Positions 1-11,134 of a DNA stretch of 64,000 nt are shown in pieces (the first letter of the stretch is position 1; each line of letters opens with the position of its first letter). The stretch is from contig CM033725.1 in the NCBI GenBank assembly GCA_019671005.1, positions 57,881,316-57,945,315 of the forward strand. Direction: 5' to 3'. The notes below the pieces were generated by a model. It saw nothing but the letters and a program-made list of their open reading frames with translations, had not been told where the DNA came from and ran no database searches. The stretch comes from Hibiscus mutabilis (lineage: Eukaryota > Streptophyta > Magnoliopsida > Malvales > Malvaceae). The position numbers and the translations under genes are program-made.

Positions 1-1202
1 TCAATGCTTTCAACAATATCAATGACTATGCAATGATCATGAATCTAATACAACACTTACCCATACCTACATGTATGGTGTTCAATGATGTTTTATGCAA
101 AACCTTCATTGCAGTTGGTTAGTAATATCGAATTCAATGTTCAATGATTCGAGTTGGGCACCTAGCCAACTCTTAAGACAACGACTACACTCACCTCGAT
201 TCCAAGCTCCTAAGGCTCTCGAATAACAATTCCTTTATTCTTAACTTTCGATGGAGACGATGGATTAGCTTCTTCTAATTCTTGAGCTAGGAAGGACAAT
301 AGGAAGGGGTTATAATCAATATAACAATATTAATAGCCACCGCTATTCAATAGATTAAAATTTAAAGAACAAAGGTTTAGCTTAGGATTTCAACTTGAAA
401 TTACTCATTCGATGACCTATAGAATCAATAATTGATTTGGGGTTTTTACTTACCCAACCGATAGCTATGGATTGAAGCTTTTAGAGCAAGAGAAACTTGG
501 GCTCAAGAAGGTCAAATAGAGAGGTGTATGCTTGAGTGCTTGAGGTTGAAAACAATAGAGGCGTGTGCTTTCTTTTCAAAGACAAAGATGGGAATTTGGT
601 CTCGGTAACATAGAACAAGGATGGTAGCTTTCTTTTCCTCTAATTCATTTCAAGGCAAAACAAAACTTAATCATTACCCACCCCACACTAAACCAATAAG
701 AAGCTTTCCTAGGCAAGAGGGTTTACTTAAACAAATGTTTTCCATCATTTCAATCATTTTCTTATCTTAGCAATTGATGACTTACTCGTCATCCTTTCAG
801 GTTAATTCTCACGTGGGAGGGCAGTAATAAGCAGGTGAGTCATCACCACCCTTGATCTTTGCAATTTGGGTCACTAAAAATTATTTTCTGCAGGACCCGT
901 ATCGTTACACGTGAAACTGTATTGATACGGTTATACCAGATTTAGGAAGTTAGTTAAAAACTGTTGGGCTGTATCGATACCCTCCTTGTTGTACCGAAAC
1001 GCCCAGCCAAAGCTGTATTGATACAGATCCCCCTGTATCAGTATGCCATCCCAAAAACATCATTTTTAGCATTTTTTAAAGAGGCCCTTAACTAAGAATA
1101 GATTCAACTTAAACAATATGGATGCAATATTTGATTATTTTAACATTAGATCTTCAATCGTCGGAACCCGATTTCGACTATACCGGTTTTTGGGATGTTA
1201 CA
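1..1202 (-). repeat. Probable truncated LTR-retroelement remnant
   Basis: No gene is visible. On the minus strand the right border reads TGTAACATCCCAAAAACCGG, which resembles the TGTAACA-type start of many plant Gypsy LTRs, so an LTR may run leftward and off the window. The stretch 897-1045 carries several variants of the palindrome TGTATCGATAC. No partner LTR, primer site or polyprotein is visible, so the class is a guess. Confidence 0.3.
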
Positions 1203-2921
1203 TTTTTGGTCCCCAAACTCTTTAACATTCAAATTTCATCATCAAATTATTGTTTATGACACATCATATTGTTACATAACATACATAAATGTTTACATGA
1301 CAATTAACAATTTGTATAACAATGTTTATTAACATGTACCGATAATTTGGGGATAAAACTAGAACGTTCAAAAATTAGCGGATCAATTTAGAATGATAGT
1401 TACTATTTAGGGATGGAAGTTCAAAAGTTTAGGGGCTAATTTAGCACGAAGATAGTTTAAAGATAAAATTAAAACATTCAAAATATTTTTTTGAATAGTC
1501 TAAAAGTGAGTACAATGTAGTATCTATTCATACATATTCTTAACCGTTTGATAATATACATACACTTTATAAATGAAGTGATTTGAACTCGTATCTCTTA
1601 GGATGAACATCATCCGCTTTTTTACCGAAACAAAGACTAGTTTAGATAAAAATAGTAATTTGAGATCGTGTAATGCAATTTATTATCTTAAATGTAGGAC
1701 ACGTCTTTTCAAATGTAGGGCATATATAATTAATCATCTTAAATTTCACGCAAACGTCGTCGTTTACATGCATGATTTGATTTAGACCTTCCTTTCTCTC
1801 TACCAAACTGCACTTCCCAACAACCTTTTCTTTAAAACCGCAATCAACGGCCAAAAGATAAACAGGTCAACCACAACATGCAAAATCCAATCTCATCGTA
1901 GCTTGATGACGTGTCAATAGATTATTGGCTGAAACTCAAACACTTGACCAACCATCTTTGACTTCTCATCCTAGTAGCCAATAATCGTCAAACACGTCAC
2001 CATCTCCTCAACATCTTACCTCATTGAATCCAACAGAAAACATGCTGAAAAACATTGATAAGGAATGTTAACCGATCTCTTATTCAGTTGTGTCTGCATA
2101 TATATATATATACAAAGAAAGAAAAAGGAAAAATTATTTTTAAACCTTAAGGATGAAATTGAACAATAGTGAATATTAAAGACTAATTTTGTTATTATGC
2201 CTTAAGTAAATAGATTTTTTTTAAAAAAAATATGTCACATGTCAATTTTTGATTTGGCCGTACATCTTACATAAGATTTCGTGATAAAAGTGGTTCACGA
2301 CGAAATACTTCACGCATGAAATTGAGGGAAAAAATTTATATAACATTGAAGAATTATGTATAATCAATGTACCAAACAGATAATTAACCAAAAAACATTT
2401 TTCGTCTTGATCAATATCAAACATTACATGATTAGTGAATTATTTTTTTCTGATTTCAGAGAAAAAGTAAATCACTAATCTAAAATAGGTGATTAAACAA
2501 TCTTTAAATAATATTTATAAGCACACGTCAAGAAAATTCAGCATTATTTTTTTATAATTTTATTCGAGTACAAGATAGCATATGCATTTAGTTTTAAATC
2601 TAAATAAACTCACACACACCTGCGGATTAAATTACTCGAACCTGGATTAATTTAATTAATATTACTATATACTAATTAATATTATAATGAAATAAATTTT
2701 AACTGGTCCATTTATAAAAGCAAAAGGAAATCACTTTGCCACCTTTTCTCACCTAGTGGGACTATGGACATAATCATAACAATTCTCAATTTTTCAACAT
2801 GTTTTTATTTATTTTCCATCTTTAAAGCTAAAATTTGCACACCCTTTAAGAAGAGAGACCTTTCTCTTTTGCAATTACACTCACACTCACATTATTATTC
2901 AATCTATAGCTATTTGTGTGT
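1203..2921. other. AT-rich intergenic region upstream of the WEB-family gene
   Basis: Only short unrelated ORFs occur here. The last 300 bp before the gene is presumably its promoter and 5' UTR. A short TA repeat lies near 2098-2112. No convincing TATA box can be singled out in such AT-rich sequence. Confidence 0.45.
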
Positions 2922-2963
2922 ATGCATATGCAATGGCAGCAGCAGCAGTACCTCAAGACTTCC

Positions 2964-3736
2964 ATGGAAGGGGTTCCGGGTTCACCCGGGGTCCGGGATA
3001 TGAAGCCCGAGTCCGGCTCTGAGGATTTCAAGTTCTGCACCGTCCCGGGTAAGGACCCGAACCATGGAATTCGGAGGGTGAGTTGTAGAGCTGAGATCGA
3101 TACTTCGCCGCCTTTCGAGTCGGTTAAGGAGGCTGTGACCCGGTTTGGTGGCAGCGGACCTTGGGTGCCATTGTACAAGTTTGCAGAGTCATATGTAAGT
3201 TTTCTCTGTTTTGGGTTTGCCGGTGATATGTAAAGATGTAAGAAAGGATATCTTTTGTTTTGTTATGTAGTTTGTCTTGATGCAACATACGCATGCAATT
3301 CAAAGATACGAGTATATGTCTAACACAAATATGTTCTAGTATTTTTACACTCAAATATAAAGAACCACATTAGAAAGTGACCGGTGACCGATCCATGTTT
3401 TATTCAAAATAAACAAGTGTTCATCCTGAAATTTAAATTTACTTTTGTTAGTTACTCATTTTATTGACTATGTTCTGAGATTTTATTTGTGACCCCCCAT
3501 GTACAAATTATAATTAAAGGCTGACTAAAGATGTCTATAAGTATTGTTATTTGTGAACACTCAAAAATATTTTTGGATCCACCACTGCCATTAGAGAGTC
3601 GATCTTTTTATTTATGTTTGAATTTTTCAGATCATATTGTATATTCATAGCTAAAACAGAGAGGAAATCATTAGACTTCAGCCTGTTTCACCATTGATGT
3701 TTGCATGTGATAGTTGTTCCTAAACTTGTGTATGCA

Positions 3737-3774
<38 letters not shown>

Positions 3775-5007
3775 TGTGTATGTATATTATGTTGTGTTTA
3801 TGAGCAGCATGGAAATGAAGAATTTGCCATAAAGAAAGTTGAAGAACAAGCAGCAGAATTGGAGAAAAACCTGATAGTGAAAGAGCTGGAAACACTTGAT
3901 GTGCTTGAAGAATTGGGAGCTACAAAAAGGATAGTGGAAGATTTAAAGAGACAGCTCAAAGATGAAGCTTTGAAATGCATGACCAAAACCCCACACTTGA
4001 ATCCAAATGAACACATGGACACCATGAACAATAATGAACATACCACAACCAGGAGTTCGAGACCTCACCGCCGCCGCCGTCCGGTTTCGTGTTCGGATTC
4101 GATCTTGATGGAATCGAAGCAAGCAAAATCGAACCTCGGTGAAACTATCGATGATCTTGGGGTGATACCAAGAGCAGAGCCATTGCCTGAAAAGGCTGCT
4201 GAAATGAGGTGGTTTGCAGCTAAGAAAATGGAGGAAGCAGCCATGGCAGCGGAGGCTCTTGCTCTTTTTGAACTCAGTGCACTTGCAGGAACAAAGGGTT
4301 TGTCTAGCAACGAGACCTCATCGGCATTTTCCTTCCCCGTTCCGGAGCCGGAGCCGGAGAAATCTCCTCCAACACCGAAAATGATTCACACAATGCATGA
4401 ATTTGATGAAGCAAATAACATTTCTGAACATACAATCCTGAGGAAGCTTGAGGAAGCATCAGATGAAATCAAACACTGTAAAAAAGCATTGGAAGAGGCT
4501 CTTAAAAGCGTCGAAATCACAAACCGGAAGCAACTCGATGTCGAAGCAGCTCTCAGGAGATGGATCAATCCCAGGCATGGACAACAAGAGTCTCATAACA
4601 ACAAACAAGTGGTCTACAATGGTACCAAGACCAACATTTTCCATCAAAAACACCCAAGATCTCCATTAAAGGACTTGATGAACAAGCAGAACCCGGAATT
4701 TGACGATGACCCGAAGCCGGTTCCGAGGCCAACAACAGTCTCAATGAGGGATATGCTGAGCAAGAAACAAGTAACTCCTGAAGAATGTGGGGTGAAAAGG
4801 GCTAATGACGAAGGCCAAAGTGGAAGACAAAAAGTAGCTCTGAGCCAAATGCTTGATGAACTGAAGCAAGATTTGAGATTTGATCCAAAAACTGAGCATC
4901 AAAAACAAAAACAGATGTTTACACAAAGGAGAAAGTTTGGGTTCATCCACATATCTCTCCCATCAAAGCAAAGCAAAAAGAAAGCACAGGTTTTGAATTC
5001 AATGTGA
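2964..5007 (+). CDS. WEB-family coiled-coil protein (DUF827), two exons
   Basis: Exons 2964-3194 and 3808-5007 join in phase 0 and give a 476-residue protein. The donor is TCATAT/GTAAGT and the acceptor GAGCAG/CATGGA. The N-terminus (MEGVPGSPGVRD, then FESVKEAVTRFGG and a PWVPLYK patch) is typical of the plant WEB family (WEAK CHLOROPLAST MOVEMENT UNDER BLUE LIGHT 1-like). Exon 2 begins with a heptad-rich coiled coil (EEQAAELEKNLIVKELETL). It continues with an EMRWFAAKKMEEAAMAAEAL block, another helical block (RKLEEASDEIKHCKKALEEA) and a basic C-terminal tail. Founding members help control chloroplast photorelocation; the role of this member is unknown. In-frame ATGs at 2922 and 2928 would add 14 or 12 residues; I chose 2964 because MEGVPG resembles the family start. 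The family assignment is firm, the exact start less so. Confidence 0.87.
3741..3770. repeat. (TA)15 microsatellite in the WEB-gene intron
   Basis: About fifteen perfect TA units lie some 35 bp upstream of the exon 2 acceptor. The tract is likely length-polymorphic. An ORF reading into exon 2 through this tract is an artefact of the intron being open. Confidence 0.95.
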
Positions 5008-5438
5008 CATGCAATAGGTTTGTTTCATTTGTTTATGTTGTGTTTTGAGTGATTAATTTACCATGGTGTTGCCATTTTTGGATATTATAATTTGTGTGCA
5101 ATAATGTGTTAATCTATTCTGAAATCAAACGTAATTGAACTGGTGATAGATATTCTGAAATCACTTCTATACTTAATATAAGTTTGTTTCTGTGTCATTT
5201 TAGAATTATCTATAATTCGAACATATTGAGTAGTCTTAGTGAAAAAAGTGAGTGTTATTTTTTTAGGAGATTCGAGTTCGAGCAGTTTATCTGTCCAATA
5301 TATGTGCGTTTTCGATATGTTGAGAGTAAAAAACAAATAGTTTTATTAGGAATATAATTATGACAATAATTTTTTGATTATAACAAATTCAAATTATTTA
5401 CTAGTTTAATTATAATTCTAGTGTTATATTTTTTGATA

Positions 5439-5775
5439 GGGTAAATTACACCAGATACCACTGAACTTTAGACGTTGTATTGTTTATACCACTAAAATTT
5501 TAATTTGTTATACCACATAACTTCCATTTTTGGCTTCAATTATACTATAGGGGTGTTAACTCGATAATCGACGTGGATGCTGAATCAAAATATAGTTATT
5601 CTAAAGTTTAGTGACAAAATCGATACACCTCTAAAGTTTAGTGCCTAAAACGACGTCGTTTTGTCTATGCCATCATGCCAATATCGAGTTAAGGATCCAA
5701 TTGTAGAATTGAAGCTAAAAGGAAAGTTCAATGATATAATTAAAAGTTCTAATGGAATAGACATTAGGTATTTAA
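5439..5775. repeat. MITE-like element of the GGGTAAATTACACC type
   Basis: The left end reads GGGTAAATTACACCAGATAC and is followed by blocks such as CACTGAACTT and TTATACCACTAAAATTTTAA. Near the right side, GGAAAGTTCAATGATATAAT and AATTAAAAGTTCTAATGGAA are reverse-complement counterparts of the left side. The same sentence-like sequence forms the arms of the larger element at 36294-37572. It contains the palindrome ACGACGTCGT at 5649-5658. The right border is not sharp. Confidence 0.5.
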
Positions 5776-7231
5776 ACAATATCAAATGTTTAAATATTGG
5801 CATTATGAGTGAAACATACTAAGTTCGATAAATCATCTTCGCACTAGACATTTGTAGTATATATATCGGATCGAGTTTAATCGATTAATAAATCTGAATA
5901 CGGATGGTTATACCTAAAAAAAACTGATTATTTTGTCTGAACTGCAAAGCTTGCATGTCGTATTTGACAGCTTTCTACATACCCAAACCTTCTATATTTA
6001 GTAAAAACAAATCCTGTTCTTCCAATTATTACATCACCAATTTCCATTTTATTACGCGGATTAAATTCATCGTAATTCCAACCATTTGTGTCTTTCTTCA
6101 CATCTCGGTAATCCCCCCTTCACTTCCTCCTAAAAAGGGTATCTTCTTCCATTGATCATCTCAATTTTCCTTTCATTTTGCCTTCAAAAGTAAGTTTGGA
6201 TCTTTCTTTCCCATTGAAATTTCATTGTTGTGATTTTTTTTATGTTGGATATAACATCATAGTTTTATTCTTTTAGTTAAATCTATTTTTAAGTATGCAC
6301 GCATGATTTTATATTAAAGATACGAACTTTTAAGAAATTATATTTGAAATTATTTATAGACCGTGCGAATGATTAGTCATTAGACTCTTTTCGATGTATA
6401 TCTTAGTATACTATGATGTGAAATTAGATTATTGATAAAAATTACAAAGAAAATATTTAAATTAGGCTAGAGATTAAAATTTTCAGGGGTGCAATTGCAC
6501 TCAGTACCTGCACTCAATACCCTCGGTTTATCCCTGATGATGTTATTCTTCACCTGTAAGTATTTTCTGTGTTTTTTGTATTTGATATATTTGTTTAGAT
6601 TTTGTGTTTCTTTCAAGATTTATCTCTAGATTTAATTGTTTATGTGAAGCCATAAAGTCTATGCTTGAAATCATTGAATGAGAGATACTATGAAAAGTCA
6701 TTTTAGAAAGATGGCTTTGAGCCATGAAATGATGATTCATTGATCTTTGAAAGAACTGTTTATGCATCATGAAAGTGTTGATTAGATCATGTTCTTCGAT
6801 TCTACGAAATGTCGGTGACGATCGAATAATAAGGAAGTCGAACTCGTTGCGTTTTCTGGTTAATTTGTTGCATTCCAGGTGTTTGAATAATTGCCAAACT
6901 GCCTCATCCTGTCTTTCAGAAAGCAATAAGAAAGGACTAGGGAATGCGGAAAGATGTCTTTGCACGCCGAGAGGACTTTATCCAAACTCTATAAGGATGA
7001 ATCCGGATCAAAACTATCTTTATTCTTTCTCGATGGGGTTGGATACTTGACAAACACCGCAGTCATGCTCCGTGTTCAAGTTCTTAATAGAGCCGAAAAC
7101 AATAGTCCCGTCGTGTTGATGGATTACCTTGTTGATGATGGTTGAGTTTCGTGTTGGAGTATATACATATAGATAATAACGGCAGGAGATACAACTTTTT
7201 TTAGAGTTTGTTAGGATTAAAGCTTTATAGA
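5776..7231. other. Intergenic region and probable leader of the CIPK gene
   Basis: Sequence from about 6130 to 7231 is less AT-rich than its surroundings and carries splice-like sites (for example CACCTG/TAAGTA at 6551). It may include a 5' UTR with an intron. Two short plus-strand ORFs (6769-7050 and 6954-7145) resemble nothing I recognise and are not called as genes. Confidence 0.35.
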
Positions 7232-8404
7232 ATGGAGAATAAAGGGAAGGTGTTGATGCAGAAGTACGATTTCGGAAAGTTGTTAGGGCAAGGAAACTTT
7301 GGTAAAGTTTACTATGCGAAGAACATCAAAACTAGACAGAGCGTGGCGATTAAGGTCATCGAGAAAGAGAAGGTTCTGAAAGTCGGCATGATCGATCAAA
7401 CCAAGATGGAGATATCGAGTATGAGCCTTGTTAAGCACCCGAATATCTTGGAACTTTACGAGGTCTTGGCTAGCAAGAACAAGATTTACTTTGTTATGGA
7501 GTATGCCAATGGTGGTGAGCTCTTCAACAAGGTAGCAAAGGGGAAGCTGAGAGAAGACATGGCAAGGAAGTATTTCCAACAGCTGATCAGTGCAGTTGAT
7601 TTTTGCCACAGCAGAGGTGTTTATCATCGGGATTTGAAACCCGAAAACCTACTCCTCGATGAAAATAGAATCCTTAAGGTATCAGATTTCGGTTTGAGTG
7701 CCCTTGGTGAGTCTAAGCATCAAGATGGTTTGCTCCACACAACTTGCGGAACCCCAGCTTATCTAGCTCCTGAAGTTATAAACCAAAAAGGCTATGATGG
7801 AGCGAAAGCCGATATCTGGTCTTGTGGGGTGGTCCTCTTTGTTCTACTGGCTGGTTATCTTCCATTTCGTGATTCGAATCTGTTGGAAATGTACAAGAAA
7901 ATAAGCAAGGCAGACTACGAGTTTCCTAGTTGGTTTTCACCTGATGTGACCAGGGTGCTATCGAGAATCCTCAACCCTAATCCGGAATCTCGAATTTTGA
8001 TCGTGAAAATAATGAAAATTCCTTGGTTCAAAAAGGGGTTTAAACCGAAATCAATTCAGAACACAGCCGAACAGGACTTGTCTCCTGCCGATATCGATGT
8101 AGTTTTAGGATCTGAGGCTAACACTGTGGCATTCAGAACAAAGAATGACACGGATAAGCTCCCTAAGTTGAATGCTTTCGACATCATTTTGTTATCGAGC
8201 GGATTGGATTTGTCCGGATTTTTTACAGAAACAAATGAGAAGAAGGAAGTTCAATTCACTTCCGTGCATAGCGCCTCTGCCATCACATCTAAACTAAAGG
8301 ACATTGCTCAGCAATTGAAGTTCAAAATTAAGGAAGTTGGAGGGCTTTTGAAAATTCGAAAAATCAAGCTGGGGTCGAAAAGGCGCATTGGCTATCGATG
8401 CTGA
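7232..8404 (+). CDS. CIPK: CBL-interacting protein kinase (CIPK/SnRK3), frameshifted C-terminus
   Basis: The intronless reading frame gives 390 residues from ATG 7232. A Ser/Thr kinase domain comes first: P-loop GQGNFGKV at 19-26, Lys41, HRDLKPEN with Asp134, DFG at 152-154 and the [10 protein letters not shown] activation segment. A NAF motif (NAFDII, from residue 314) follows; it binds CBL calcium sensors and marks the CIPK family. CIPKs phosphorylate transporters and channels when recruited by Ca-loaded CBLs. The usual PPI domain is cut short. After an extra G in the GGGG run at 8371-8374 the frame ends in IGYRC, while the expected tail continues one frame over to a stop at 8535. Some usually conserved kinase residues also differ (KMEISSM for the common KREISVM). 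The gene may be a decaying paralogue or carry an assembly error. The family is certain; the subgroup is not. Confidence 0.85.
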   Translation: MENKGKVLMQKYDFGKLLGQGNFGKVYYAKNIKTRQSVAIKVIEKEKVLKVGMIDQTKMEISSMSLVKHPNILELYEVLASKNKIYFVMEYANGGELFNKVAKGKLREDMARKYFQQLISAVDFCHSRGVYHRDLKPENLLLDENRILKVSDFGLSALGESKHQDGLLHTTCGTPAYLAPEVINQKGYDGAKADIWSCGVVLFVLLAGYLPFRDSNLLEMYKKISKADYEFPSWFSPDVTRVLSRILNPNPESRILIVKIMKIPWFKKGFKPKSIQNTAEQDLSPADIDVVLGSEANTVAFRTKNDTDKLPKLNAFDIILLSSGLDLSGFFTETNEKKEVQFTSVHSASAITSKLKDIAQQLKFKIKEVGGLLKIRKIKLGSKRRIGYRC

Positions 8405-8537
8405 GATATTCGAGTTCACCCCGTCTCTCTATCTAGTGGAGATGAAGAAGTCCAGTGGTGATTCATTGGAGTATAAGAGGATGTTAGACCAGCTCTCAAG
8501 GACATTGTTTGGTCTTGGTAATAACGAGTCATCGTAA
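8375..8537 (+). pseudogene. Out-of-frame CIPK C-terminal (PPI) segment
   Basis: In the frame one base back, this stretch reads [19 protein letters not shown], continues through [11 protein letters not shown], and stops at TAA 8535-8537. That is the normal CIPK protein-phosphatase-interaction end. Read on after removing one G, the protein would be about 435 residues, the usual CIPK length. This shows that the 390-residue product is a truncation and not a natural short form. Confidence 0.8.
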
Positions 8538-9840
8538 TTGCCTTCATGCCGGAGTTTCTCGAGTTTATTTGCCCGATTTGATCTCAGAATAAGTTTGGGT
8601 GTTTCTGTACCTATATGAATGTTTAAAGCTTCAGAAGTTTCTTGGTTTTGCAGTTCAATGTATGAAGAACAATGTTTTTCTTTTTTGGTTTGGTTCAAAT
8701 GTGGACCTATTATTCAATGTAAATAAATAATATTTGAAGGACTTCTAAATGAATATTAATATATATAAAAGTGTAGTGCATTATAATATTGGTAGAAAAA
8801 TCTTTTTGTCCTCCAACTTTACTAATTTAGTCATTTTAGCCCTTAACTTCTATCATTTCACTTTTAACTTCAAACTTTTTTTTTAAAAAAAAATAAAAAT
8901 AAATTAATGGGATTTGGTAATTTTTAACCTACTTGTAATAGCTAAAAAAACTAATGCTAATTTTTCAAATAATAATCTTATATATATTATTCAAATAAAC
9001 TTAACTTATATTTTAAAAAATAAGGTAAAATACACAAATATAATGAATATAGTTTTATGAGCAAAAATAAAATCAACACAAAACATTTTGTTAATTAACA
9101 AGATTAACTTATACATTTATTAAAAAACAAGTTAGTTATGTTTATAAATACATTCTAAACTACCATACATTTCCTATGTGGGATAAAGTGTTTTAAGCAT
9201 TACATTTTCCTCAATAACATTTGTAAGTAGCTCACTTTGAGCATTAATTTCTCATTTATCATTCAACCAATTTGAGTATATTTTATATAATGTTAAATGT
9301 CTTATAGACTAGAATATAAATCATAATGTTTATTATTCAAAAACACAAACTTTGTCAATAATTAATGTCTCAAAATCACTAATTATCTATTATTTTCCAA
9401 CATAAATAAATAAAGAAGATACTTGATACATTTTATTTTAGCTTGTATAACAAAAAAAAAAACTTCACTACCAATATACCAATACCAATAATGAAGAATC
9501 TAAACATTGCATTGTAGGTTTGTGTCTTGAACCAATCATATTGTTCATTGCTTTTTTTTTCTTTCTCTTTATATCATAATATCTGTTTCAGATAACCGTC
9601 GGTGACACAGATAATAAATTTATGAATCCAATTCATTTATTTCATGATCTACAAACTAGATGCGAGAAATCCAATGTAATTACTTCATGAAAGCTTTCAA
9701 TATGGGAATCCATTAATAAATAATTATCATAGTTGTCTCTAAATAACATCTTTTTTTTCTTATATATATATAATTGTATTAGCCATTGTTGAACAATCAA
9801 ATAGTTTCCTAACACAAAAGTAATTGTCTGTAGTTTTTAA
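8538..9840. other. AT-rich intergenic region between the CIPK and HPt-like genes
   Basis: There is no coding signal. The CIPK 3' UTR probably ends near 8740. The rest is A/T-rich sequence with homopolymer tracts and no recognisable element borders. The last 200 bp is presumably the promoter of the next gene. Confidence 0.5.
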
Positions 9841-11134
9841 ATGGAAAGCGTTCGTCAACAGATAGCTGCTATGAGGCAATCTTTCTTTGATGAGGTTTGA
9901 TTTTCTATATTTCTTTTGCATCTTCAAAATGTTGTAGATTTATTCAATATCGGTTGGTCTAGTAGTACAAAATATTATATTATTCAAATAAAGGTTAAGA
10001 GTTTAAATATTAATATTGTGAATAGAATAAATTGAGTTGAAAAATTAAACTTTTTTCTATCTAATTTGGATTAATTGGTCAACAAATTGAAATATTTTTA
10101 TGTGTTATACTAATATGTTAAATTCTTTATTCCAGGAGATTTTAGACAAACAATTTTATCAATTGGAGCGTCTAGAGAAGAAAGGAAATCCCAACTTTGT
10201 GGAAGAGGTACTCACCATATACTTCAGAGAATCCACAACACTGCTGCAAACTATTGAGCAAGCCCTGTGAGTAAACTTATGGATAGGCATTGTATAAAGC
10301 TCGTTTAGTTTTACACTTTTTTAGACCGTTAAATGAAGTTAAATGGATAACTGACTTGTTAATATAAGTCATCTGTTTATCCTCTTTCAATTGTTCGGAA
10401 AAAGTGGAAAACTTCAAAGTGTGTAAGATGATTCTACCTTGTATATAACGATGGTAATGGTGACCGATCAATGAAAGTTGTAATGTTTTTTTTAAAAAAA
10501 AAATAATTTATACAGGGAAACTGAACCTATTGAACCAGTTAAAATTGATCGGATGCTTTACAAGCTGAAGGGCAGCAGTGCCAGGTAAATTTCTGAAACA
10601 GAAACACATTTGACAAAAGCTTAATCAATGTCCATCTACTGAGAAATTGACAATCTTTCAATTGAAAGCATCGGTGCTAACAAAGTTCGAAACAACATCA
10701 CCAAAACCAGACAACTTGTGGAGGGAGGGAAACTGGAAGAGTAATATTCTCTCTTTACATCTATCTATATATATACATTATGTAGAATTCGAAAATGAAC
10801 GTGATGGTTTGCATGCAGGGCAAAAGCTGCATTTCGCGAGCTTCGAAACGAGCATGGGAACTTCATGGCGAAGCTCGAGCTTTACTTCCAGGTTTGTCTC
10901 AGCTCCAACCAACGTTTATCAGACCAGAAACAATGTGTTAACTTTGATTATTGTTTTTCTGATGCACAAAACCCGTGTTGTGTTGTATTTCTGTGTTTGG
11001 TTACGTTGCATTCCGACTGCAATTTAATACTATGGCAGCAACTGAGGCAAGTGTGTCCTGTCGAGACTGCATCGCATCCCGTCCCGGAGGAAGCGGTCGT
11101 GGATGCTGGGGCTGGAGATGATAATAGGAGCTGA
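9841..11134 (+). CDS. Histidine-phosphotransfer-like protein (pseudo-HPt), His replaced by Tyr
   Basis: Six exons (9841-9894, 10136-10266, 10516-10584, 10669-10740, 10819-10891, 11039-11134) with GT-AG borders join into a 164-residue protein, the usual size of plant AHPs. It has the HPt four-helix pattern: FFDEEILDKQFYQLERLE, then NPNFVEEVLTIYFRES, the active-site helix, and AFRELRNEHGNFMAKLELYF. The active-site motif in AHPs is xHQxKGSS. Here it is L-Y-K-L-K-G-S-S, so residue 77 is Tyr (TAC at 10559-10561) where the phosphate-accepting His should be. The protein should bind phosphorelay partners but not carry phosphate, like Arabidopsis AHP6, which has Asn there and inhibits cytokinin signalling. 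The C-terminal tail (PVPEEAVVDAGAGDDNRS) is acidic and probably disordered. The family is clear; an inhibitory role is inferred. Confidence 0.85.

Noticed and set aside
3736..3807. In-frame extension of WEB exon 2 through the TA repeat
   Set aside because: A good acceptor at 3806-3807 and a phase-0 join to the conserved N-terminal exon show this is intron.
6769..7145. Small genes upstream of the CIPK
   Set aside because: The ORFs overlap in different frames, have no recognisable content and fit a 5' leader better.
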